NCBI GenBank assembly: GCA_963716925.1
Contig: CAVQUX010000008.1
Coordinates: 1 to 11,886 of the forward strand
Length of the DNA stretch: 11,886 nucleotides
Direction of reading: 5' to 3'
From: DAISKN01 sp963716925
Lineage (GTDB): Bacteria; Acidobacteriota; Vicinamibacteria; Marinacidobacterales; SMYC01
The notes under the pieces were generated by a model that worked only from the letters and a program-made list of their open reading frames with translations, ran no database searches and was not told the DNA's origin. The first letter of the stretch is position 1, and each line of letters opens with the position of its first letter. The position numbers and the translations under genes are program-made. This document shows, piece by piece, positions 6,903 to 11,886 of the stretch.

Positions 6903-7575
6903 GGCTTCGCTCGCTCAGCACATAGCCCAGTCCACGGACCGTCTGGAGGAGCTTGGGCTCGAAGCTGTGGTCGATTTTCGCCCGCAAGTAGTTCACGTAG
7001 ACGTCGACGATCTTGAGGCTCCCGGTGAATTCGCTCGACCAGACGTGCTCGTAGATGACGTCTCGACTCAGGACCCGGTTCTTGTTTCGCAGGAAGAACT
7101 CGAGCAACTGATACTCCCGCGCGGTGAGGCTCAACGACCGGCCGGAGCGACTGACTCGCTTCGCCTTCGGGTCGAGCGTCAAATCGCGGACCTGCAGCAG
7201 GACGGAGCGCTCCGGTCCAGTGCGTCTCAGAAGAGCGCGGACGCGGGCCAGGAGCTCCTCGAGATCGAAAGGCTTCGCCAGATAGTCATCGGCGCCGAAA
7301 TCCAGCCCGCGGATCTTGCTTTTGGTGTCGCTTCTTGCGGTCAGCATCAACAGGGGCGCCTGGAAACGCCCCCGGCGAAGGCGCTCGAGGACCTCGAAGC
7401 CATCGAGCTTGGGGAGCATGACGTCCAGAAGCACCAGGTCGTACTCGTAGACAGCGGCATAGTCCAGCGCCGCTTCGCCATCCCTGGCCAGGTCGACGGT
7501 ATGGCCGGCCCGCTCGAGAGCCGCTCGCAGGATCGCCCCGAGCTTGGGCTCGTCCTCCACCACCAGAAGCTTCAC
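6892..7575 (-). CDS. OmpR/PhoB-family response regulator
   Basis: 227 aa from the GTG at 7575, six bases after an AGAGG. The frame stays open to 8277, but that extension is antisense to the neighbouring gene and lacks receiver features. The receiver domain occupies ~1-120 with acidic pocket E7-D8, phospho-acceptor D51 (LLDVMLPKLDG), T79 (MLTA) and K101 (YLAKPF). A winged-helix DNA-binding domain follows (~130-225), with LSLTAREYQLLEFFLRN, the VLSRDVIYEHVW recognition region and the closing TVRGLGYVL. It is first in the minus-strand run and divergent from the ABC importer operon, so the shared upstream region is its most likely target. Confidence 0.96.
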   Translation of the reverse strand: MKLLVVEDEPKLGAILRAALERAGHTVDLARDGEAALDYAAVYEYDLVLLDVMLPKLDGFEVLERLRRGRFQAPLLMLTARSDTKSKIRGLDFGADDYLAKPFDLEELLARVRALLRRTGPERSVLLQVRDLTLDPKAKRVSRSGRSLSLTAREYQLLEFFLRNKNRVLSRDVIYEHVWSSEFTGSLKIVDVYVNYLRAKIDHSFEPKLLQTVRGLGYVLSERSHAT

Positions 7576-7650
7576 CAGCTGCCTCTTACCGTGCTCTAAT
7601 CTCTCACGAGTAGGCTGGCCTGTCACCGGCCTCGGCCGGCGGAGGTGCAG
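7576..7650. promoter_or_regulatory. Shared divergent control region between the two-component genes and the importer operon
   Basis: Seventy-five bases lie between the response-regulator GTG (minus) and the DUF1080-like ATG (plus). On the plus strand TTCACC (7571-7576) and TCTAAT (7595-7600) are spaced 18 bp and make a plausible sigma-70 promoter. CTCTTACC (7583-7590) and CTCTAATC (7594-7601) start 11 bp apart and match at six of eight bases, with a further CTCTCACG at 7601-7608. An 11-bp period is typical of OmpR/PhoB direct-repeat sites, so this is a candidate autoregulatory site overlapping the -10. The match is short and could be chance. No separate minus-strand promoter was identified with confidence. 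Confidence 0.4.
7626..7639 (+). repeat. Perfect 6-bp inverted repeat just before the ribosome-binding site
   Basis: CCGGCC-TC-GGCCGG is a perfect inverted repeat ending one base before the GGAGG (7641-7645) of the DUF1080-like gene. In RNA it would fold as CCGGC/GCCGG closing a CUCG tetraloop next to the ribosome-binding site. It could be a protein operator, a translation-modulating stem, or a GC-rich coincidence. Confidence 0.4.
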
Positions 7651-8307
7651 ATGTATCAGACGATGGTTTGGGGTTCTTCTCTGGGCCTGGTCGTGGCGGG
7701 AGCGCTCGCCATCGGGTTCGACGACGAACGCGCCGGGGCCCTTCCTTCGGGATGGAGGAGTGCGATTACGCAAAAAGGCGCGCTCCCTCGCTGGGAGATC
7801 GTCCCGGACCCAAGCGCACCGACGAAACCGAACGTGCTCGCCCAACTCTCCTCGGAGCCGGGGCGTGCTCAGTTTCCCCTCGCCGTCTACGAAAAAGCGA
7901 ACTATCGAAACGGCGACCTCAGCGTGAAGTTCAAGCCCATTTCGGGCAAGGTGGACCAGGCGGCGGGACTCGTGTGGCGCTACCGCGACGAGAACAACTA
8001 CTACATAGTCCGGGCGAATGCGCTCGAGGACAACGTCGTGCTCTACAAGGTCGAAGGGGGTAAACGAACGTCGCTCGCGCCCAGGGGCACGTCCGCGGAT
8101 ACCTATGGAGTCGACCATGAAGTGCCGGGCGGGAGGTGGAGCACGTTGCGGGTCGTCTTCGAAGGGCCGCTCTTTACGGTATTCCTCGACGGCGAGAAGC
8201 TCTTCGAGGTCGAGGACCGGACGTTCGCCGAAGCGGGCAGCGTCGGCCTCTGGACCAAAGCGGACAGCGTGACGCATTTCGACGACCTGCAGATCACCGA
8301 GAAGTGA
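7651..8307 (+). CDS. Secreted DUF1080/LamG-like (3-keto-disaccharide hydrolase-type fold) protein
   Basis: 218 aa from the ATG at 7651, five bases after a strong GGAGG. Residues ~5-24 are a hydrophobic signal peptide or anchor (MVWGSSLGLVVAGALAIGF), so it is exported. The rest is one concanavalin/LamG-like jelly-roll domain of the DUF1080 superfamily: LPSGWR near the start, VKFKPISGKVDQAAGLVWRY in the middle, then RDENNYYIVRANALEDNVVL, and a C-terminus GSVGLWTKADSVTHFDDLQI. Some DUF1080 members act on or bind sugars; I see no catalytic residues I can assign, so function is open. Its stop overlaps an in-frame GTG of the next gene (GTGA at 8304), making it the first gene of the importer operon, which is unusual for a ferric-iron-type transporter. 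Confidence 0.8.
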   Translation: MYQTMVWGSSLGLVVAGALAIGFDDERAGALPSGWRSAITQKGALPRWEIVPDPSAPTKPNVLAQLSSEPGRAQFPLAVYEKANYRNGDLSVKFKPISGKVDQAAGLVWRYRDENNYYIVRANALEDNVVLYKVEGGKRTSLAPRGTSADTYGVDHEVPGGRWSTLRVVFEGPLFTVFLDGEKLFEVEDRTFAEAGSVGLWTKADSVTHFDDLQITEK

Positions 8308-8312
8308 TAGCC

Positions 8313-10061
8313 GTGCGCTGGCAGAGACTGCTTCTGCTCCTGCTGCTGATCCTGCTCGGCGCTTGCGGTCGGACGCGCGGGCGCGAGGTCGTGGTTTACA
8401 CGTCGGTGGATCAGATCTTCTCCGAGCCGATTCTGGCGCGCTTCGAAGAGATTTCTGAAATCCGCGTCCGGGCGGTCTACGACACCGAGGAGGCGAAGTC
8501 GACAGGAGTCGTGAACCGGATCATCGCCGAAGGCGCGAATCCGCAAGCGGACCTGTTCTGGAGCGGAGACGTGTTCCGCTGCCTCGTGCTCGAGGAGAGG
8601 AATCTCCTCGAGCCGCACCACGCCCCGGACTCGGTTCCATCGCGGTTCCGCGATCCCGATGGGATGTGGACCGGATTCTCGGGTCGCGCCCGGGTCCTCG
8701 TGTACAACCGGGAGCGGACGAAGGGTCCGCTTCCGAGCTCGCTGCGCGACTTCACGAGCCCGGAGCGAGGGGGTCAGCTCGCCATCGCGAATCCACTCTT
8801 CGGCACGACCACCGTCCACGTGGCCTCTCTTTTCGTCGCGCTCGGTGACGAGGAGGCAAGGAAGTTGTTCGATGGCTTGAAAGCCAATGGAGCTCACATG
8901 GTCGGCTCCAACAGCGAGACCCTGCGAGCAGCGATTTCCGGCCATGTCGCTTTCGGTCTGACCGATACCGATGACGCCTTCGTCGCTCTTCGAGATGGCG
9001 AGCCGGTGGGAATTCTCTTCCCCGACCAGGAGAGTTTGGGAACGCTCTTCATGCCGAATGCGGTGGCGCTCGTTCGAGGCGGTCCGAACCCGAAAGCAGG
9101 CCAGGCGCTCATCAATTTCCTCCTCAGCTCCGAAGTGGAGAGCCTCCTGCGCGAAAGCGCCGGTCAAATCCCAATCCTCCCCGGGAGCAAGCCGCCCGGG
9201 ACCTTGGAGCTCGAGAGCCTTCGGTGGATGGATGTCGACTACGAGGCCGTCGCTCGCAAGGTCGAAGAGATCCAGCCGTATCTGAGGAGCTGGGCGGGGA
9301 TGTGGAATCGCCGTTCCGCTGGATTCTTCTGGCGGCCGCCAGTCTATACGGTCTTTCGGGCGTCGTTCCGCTGGTTTGGACATTCGGTGGGGCGCTTCTC
9401 GAACGAGGCTCCGAGCTTCGGGAAATCGCGCTTTCGGGTCCGGCGTGGGCTGCGCTCGGCAGAAGCGTCGGAGTCGGCCTCGGAGGAGCCATCGTCGCGC
9501 TCTCGATGGGAGCGCCCCTCGCCTTCCTCACCGGACGCACCGACGTTCCCGCCCGCCGGTGGCTCTCCGGGCTGGCTCTCGTGCCCCTCGCTCTTCCGCC
9601 GTACAACGTCGCTCTCGCGCTCGGGAGCTGGATCCCGAGAGCGTCGGTTGCCGCGACGAGCCTGGTTCTCGGTCTCGCGCTCTATCCCATCGTCTTCGTC
9701 TTCCTGCGGGCCGCTTTCGCGAGTATCGATCCGTCCCTCGAAGAAGCCGGGCTCATCGTTCGGGGAAAGTGGGCCACTCTTCATGGCATCACCTGGCCGC
9801 TCGTCCGTCCTTGGACCATCGCGGCGTCGGGGATTGTCTTTCTCCTCGGATTGGGCGAGTTTGGCGCGCCCGCGCTCCTCGGTCTTCCCGTCTATCCGGG
9901 ATGGATCACCCGTAGCTTCGCTGCGACCTACGACGCCGCCAGCGCCGCCGTGGCCGCTCTGCCTCTCCTTGGAGTCGTGGTTCTCCTGCTCGCTCTCGAG
10001 TACGCCGCCATCCAGCGCACGGGCGCTTTCGCCGGCCGAATGCGCGGCGCGGAGCCCATGA
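8313..10061 (+). CDS. Lipoprotein solute-binding protein of an Fe(III)-type ABC importer, natural stop missing
   Basis: The recognisable protein is residues 1-330 (to about 9302); the frame then stays open to 10061. GTG 8313 is preferred, since GAGAAG lies 8 bases upstream; GTG 8304 would add three residues. MRWQRLLLLLLLILLGAC is a lipoprotein signal with lipobox LGAC (C18), so it is tethered in the periplasm. The mature part is a bacterial type-6/FbpA-like binding protein: VVVYTSVDQIFSEPILARFE, VYDTEEAKSTGVVNRIIAEG, ADLFWSGD, TGFSGRARVLVYN, and GLTDTDDAFVALRDGEP (T217-D221). Related proteins are annotated as iron(III)-binding, but without tyrosine-ligand evidence the substrate (iron or another anion or metal) is inferred. 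The homologous part ends EEIQPYLRSWAGM; the next codon is TGG where a stop is expected, and the remaining ~250 residues are the permease gene read out of frame. Confidence 0.85.
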   Translation: MRWQRLLLLLLLILLGACGRTRGREVVVYTSVDQIFSEPILARFEEISEIRVRAVYDTEEAKSTGVVNRIIAEGANPQADLFWSGDVFRCLVLEERNLLEPHHAPDSVPSRFRDPDGMWTGFSGRARVLVYNRERTKGPLPSSLRDFTSPERGGQLAIANPLFGTTTVHVASLFVALGDEEARKLFDGLKANGAHMVGSNSETLRAAISGHVAFGLTDTDDAFVALRDGEPVGILFPDQESLGTLFMPNAVALVRGGPNPKAGQALINFLLSSEVESLLRESAGQIPILPGSKPPGTLELESLRWMDVDYEAVARKVEEIQPYLRSWAGMWNRRSAGFFWRPPVYTVFRASFRWFGHSVGRFSNEAPSFGKSRFRVRRGLRSAEASESASEEPSSRSRWERPSPSSPDAPTFPPAGGSPGWLSCPSLFRRTTSLSRSGAGSRERRLPRRAWFSVSRSIPSSSSSCGPLSRVSIRPSKKPGSSFGESGPLFMASPGRSSVLGPSRRRGLSFSSDWASLARPRSSVFPSIRDGSPVASLRPTTPPAPPWPLCLSLESWFSCSLSSTPPSSARALSPAECAARSP

Positions 10062-10801
10062 ACCTTGGGCGCGTACGCCCGGCAGCTTTGGCGGTGTGCG
10101 CCTCCATCGTTCTCGTGTCTCCCGGACTCTCCGTGATCGCCTCCGTGGCGCAAGTCGATGCCCAGGGTCTTTCACGCGCGCTTCAACTGGCGGCAGGTCC
10201 CGCATGGAACACCCTTCTGGTCGCGAGTGGAGGATGCCTTCTGGCAACGGGCGCGGCTCTGGCGTTCGCACTGCTGACACGGAGAGGCTTCCGGATGCTT
10301 CGCGCGATTCCTCTCGCTTTTTTCGTAATGCCTGGTGCGATTCTCGGCATCGGGCTCATCGGGTTCTGGAACCACCCGGAGATGCCCCCAATCTACGGAA
10401 CAACCTTCCTGCTCGTCCTGGCCGTCGCTCTCCGGTACGCCGTTGTCGCGGAGCGTGCGCTCGATGCCGGGCTTGGAGACGTCCCTCGCGCCCAGGAAGA
10501 CGTCGCGCGTCTCGCGGGACGGGGCGAGGCCTCGATCGCTTTCCGTATTCTGCTGCCTCAGGTCCTGTCCGCCGTCGCTGCCGGGGCGATTGCTTTTTTT
10601 CTCTTCGCGCTCCGCGACCTCGATACCGTGGTAACCATCTATCCTCCTGGAAGCGAGACCCTCACCGTGCGACTGTACAGTGCGCTCGCCAACTCGCCGC
10701 GAAGCCTTCAGGCGTCGCTTTCGCTCGTTCAGATGGGCCTCTCCGTGCCTGTCGTGGCCCTCCTGATCCTCGCCCTTCGGAAAAGCCGATGGCTGTTCTA
10801 G
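9302..10801 (+). CDS. Fused two-domain ABC permease (FbpB-like, about 12 helices)
   Basis: 499 aa from GTG 9302. Longer in-frame starts re-read the binding-protein end and give a charged leader, whereas MESPFRWILLAAASLYGLSG starts directly with helix 1. Two tandem BPD_transp_1 units are visible, about 1-240 and 260-499, each with about six hydrophobic segments. Each carries an EAA-type loop that docks on the ATPase: EEAGLIVRGKWATLHGITWP (147-166) and EDVARLAGRGEASIAFRILLP (399-419). A single fused permease is usual for the FbpB/ThiP-like group, so no second permease gene is missing. It is an inner-membrane protein that moves the ligand delivered by the lipoprotein. Its last 13 bases overlap the ATPase gene. 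A run of seven T at 10594-10600 lies in a helix codon stretch and is noted as a possible slip or sequencing-error site. Confidence 0.92.
   Translation: MESPFRWILLAAASLYGLSGVVPLVWTFGGALLERGSELREIALSGPAWAALGRSVGVGLGGAIVALSMGAPLAFLTGRTDVPARRWLSGLALVPLALPPYNVALALGSWIPRASVAATSLVLGLALYPIVFVFLRAAFASIDPSLEEAGLIVRGKWATLHGITWPLVRPWTIAASGIVFLLGLGEFGAPALLGLPVYPGWITRSFAATYDAASAAVAALPLLGVVVLLLALEYAAIQRTGAFAGRMRGAEPMNLGRVRPAALAVCASIVLVSPGLSVIASVAQVDAQGLSRALQLAAGPAWNTLLVASGGCLLATGAALAFALLTRRGFRMLRAIPLAFFVMPGAILGIGLIGFWNHPEMPPIYGTTFLLVLAVALRYAVVAERALDAGLGDVPRAQEDVARLAGRGEASIAFRILLPQVLSAVAAGAIAFFLFALRDLDTVVTIYPPGSETLTVRLYSALANSPRSLQASLSLVQMGLSVPVVALLILALRKSRWLF
9303..10061 (+). other. Out-of-frame readthrough extension of the binding protein, overlapping the permease gene
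   Basis: From the TGG at 9303-9305 the binding-protein frame runs 252 codons to TGA 10059-10061. The translation is rich in Ser, Arg and Pro with no domain, as expected when a GC-rich gene is read in the wrong frame; the same DNA encodes an excellent permease in another frame. Long chance-open frames are common throughout this window, so the length is no evidence of function. A TGA in place of TGG would end the binding protein and give a GTGA overlap with the permease start. Confidence 0.6.
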
Positions 10802-11796
10802 CACTCGAGGGCGTGGGCTTTTCCTATGGATCCCGAGGGGTCCTCGTGGATGTGTCCTTCGAGTTGCCGGAGGGGAAGGTCTTCGTCATTCTCGGACCCT
10901 CGGGTGCGGGAAAGAGCACGGTGCTTCGCCTCGCCGCGGGCCTCGACGCTCCGAGCTCGGGCCACGTTCGCTTGAACGGGAGACTCGCAAGCTCCCCCGG
11001 TCGGGTGTTGATCGGACCCTCCGAACGAGACACGTCGCTGGTGTTTCAAGACCTGGCCCTCTGGCCCCATCTCACCTGCGATCACCATCTGTCTTTCGCG
11101 GGCCCAGCCCTCGGCCCGAAAGAGCGCGCGAAGCTTCTCGAGGACGTTGGGCTCAATGGATTCGCAGATCGTCGTCCCGGCGAGATGTCGGGTGGCGAGC
11201 GCCAGAGGCTCGCGCTCGCACGCGCCCTGGCCTCGAAGCCGCGGCTGCTCCTGCTGGATGAGCCGTTCTCCAGCCTCGATCCGATTCTTCGCCTCGACCT
11301 CCGAGAGCTCCTGCGAGATCTTCACCGGCGGCACGGAGTCGGCATGCTGTACGTCACCCACGATCTCCACGACGCGTTCTTTCTCGGCGACGAAATCGTT
11401 TTCCTGAGCTGCGGCCGCGTCGGGCAAGTCGGGTCCCCGGAACAGCTGTACTGGCGTCCCGCGGCCCTCTCGGTCGCGACATTCGTGGGAAAGGCGGCTG
11501 TGGTGGATGGCAGCATTCGAGGGCAGGAGCTCGACACCGGGTTCGGCCGCCTCCCGAATCCCCGGCCGGAGCTCGGCCAGGGACGGGAGGTGCAGGTCGT
11601 CATCCGGCCCGAAGACGTGCGGATCGGGGACGGCGGGGTCGAGGCACGGGTCGAGGGCGCGACCTTCGAGGATGGCCGCTACGTCGCCAAGGCATCCGCG
11701 GGATCCTGCTCGATATGGTTCCATTCGGAGAGTCGTCCTGCTCCGGGACAGATCGTTTTCCTTCACCTGAAGAGCGGTTGGCCCATACCCGAGTAG
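10789..11796 (+). CDS. ABC importer ATPase with C-terminal TOBE-like domain (FbpC/PotA-like)
   Basis: 335 aa from ATG 10789, inside the permease gene (13-bp overlap). The frame is open from 10096, but that stretch is permease DNA read out of frame. The catalytic parts are intact: Walker A GPSGAGKST (37-45), Q-loop Q87 in LVFQDLALWPHLT, signature MSGGERQ (133-139), Walker B LLLLDEP (153-159) with E158, D-loop SSLD and switch H191 (YVTHD). Residues ~235-335 form the regulatory extension, with VIRPEDVRIG (271-280) typical of TOBE-containing CUT1/FbpC/PotA ATPases. It energises import on the cytoplasmic side as a dimer with the fused permease. The family motifs alone do not settle the substrate; the neighbouring binding protein points to ferric iron. 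Confidence 0.93.
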   Translation: MAVLALEGVGFSYGSRGVLVDVSFELPEGKVFVILGPSGAGKSTVLRLAAGLDAPSSGHVRLNGRLASSPGRVLIGPSERDTSLVFQDLALWPHLTCDHHLSFAGPALGPKERAKLLEDVGLNGFADRRPGEMSGGERQRLALARALASKPRLLLLDEPFSSLDPILRLDLRELLRDLHRRHGVGMLYVTHDLHDAFFLGDEIVFLSCGRVGQVGSPEQLYWRPAALSVATFVGKAAVVDGSIRGQELDTGFGRLPNPRPELGQGREVQVVIRPEDVRIGDGGVEARVEGATFEDGRYVAKASAGSCSIWFHSESRPAPGQIVFLHLKSGWPIPE

Positions 11797-11806
11797 CGCG
11801 GCTACT
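11792..11806. repeat. Perfect inverted repeat spanning the ATPase stop codon
   Basis: AGTAGC-GCG-GCTACT is a perfect 6-bp inverted repeat whose left arm contains the ATPase TAG stop. No T-run follows, so it is a weak terminator candidate at best. It overlaps a poor promoter-like pair, TTGGCC (11778-11783) and TACTAT (11803-11808, 19-bp spacing), and may equally be an operator for the next gene. Confidence 0.3.
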
Positions 11807-11816
11807 ATAGGAAACC

Positions 11817-11886
11817 GTGCCGGACCAAACGCTCACGGGAACGCTCGCGCGTTTCCTCGTCGATCTGAAACGCAGGGGCGTTCCCG
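11817..11886 (+). CDS. 5' end of a further gene, possibly MmgE/PrpD-family
   Basis: A GTG at 11817 lies three bases after AGGAAA and opens a frame to the window edge: MPDQTLTGTLARFLVDLKRR then GVP. The pattern LARFLVDLKxxxVP resembles the amino end of MmgE/PrpD-type proteins (LAxFxxxLxxxdlP), a family including 2-methylcitrate dehydratase. Twenty-three residues are too few to be sure. It follows the ATPase by 20 bases and may be co-transcribed with the importer, or start from the weak promoter noted just upstream. Confidence 0.45.
   Translation, partial: MPDQTLTGTLARFLVDLKRRGVP

Noticed and set aside
5628..7016. A 462-codon plus-strand open frame opposite the sensor kinase
   Set aside because: The minus strand carries every histidine-kinase box here; the antisense translation has no recognisable domain.
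7576..8277. Upstream extension of the response-regulator frame adding about 230 residues
   Set aside because: The extension is antisense to the DUF1080-like gene; the receiver domain begins at MKLLVVEDE with its own AGAGG, so the GTG at 7575 is the start.
8103..9383. A 426-codon minus-strand open frame opposite the binding-protein gene
   Set aside because: Antisense shadow of the lipoprotein gene; no signal, motif or sensible start.
10594..10600. T7 run inside the permease as a programmed frameshift site
   Set aside because: T TTT TTT is in the right phase, but a -1 slip reaches a stop by 10634 and would only truncate the last helices; no stem follows that I can see. Kept only as a possible sequencing-error spot.
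1..11886. CRISPR array, insertion sequence, tRNA, phage or toxin-antitoxin genes
   Set aside because: No regularly spaced repeats, transposase motifs, terminal inverted repeats, cloverleaf sequences or small paired toxin genes were recognised on either strand.

Overview
The window is GC-rich (well above 60% by eye), densely packed, uses GTG starts often and has short stop/start overlaps. It looks like a bacterial chromosome with a diderm envelope: there are two predicted outer-membrane beta-barrel proteins, a lipoprotein solute-binding protein and Sec signal peptides. The DUF5916-type barrel is common in Acidobacteriota, Gemmatimonadota and Bacteroidota; with this GC content I favour an Acidobacteriota/Gemmatimonadota-like lineage, as inference only. 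No tRNA, rRNA, CRISPR array, insertion sequence or phage gene was seen.

Layout. (1) Positions 1-1497, minus strand: a membrane-anchored sensor-kinase-like gene running off the left edge. It is frameshifted next to its ATP-binding G1 box and has no visible phospho-acceptor histidine. (2) 1595-2263, plus strand: a small polytopic membrane protein, divergent from the kinase. (3) 2274-7575, minus strand: a five-gene run transcribed in the order OmpR-type response regulator, HAMP sensor kinase, single-domain rhodanese, small outer-membrane barrel, large DUF5916 outer-membrane protein. (4) 7651-11796, plus strand, divergent from that run: a signal-peptide-bearing DUF1080/LamG-like protein, then a complete ABC importer (lipoprotein binding protein, fused 12-helix permease, ATPase with TOBE-like domain) of the ferric-iron FbpABC-like type. 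(5) From 11817: the first codons of another plus-strand gene.

How they may work together. The two-component pair shares a 75-bp intergenic region with the importer operon. This suggests, but does not prove, that it controls both the importer and its own downstream envelope genes. Every intergenic space inside the two runs is short or negative, so each run is probably one transcript.

The most unusual observations are two sequence-level lesions or oddities: the kinase frameshift near 131, and the binding-protein gene, which lacks a stop where the family ends and stays open about 760 bases into the permease gene. The missing stop would be restored as a GTGA overlap by one base. I found no convincing wholly new defence or mobile system; the best candidate for an undescribed unit is the two-component, rhodanese and two-barrel cluster facing a DUF1080-led importer.
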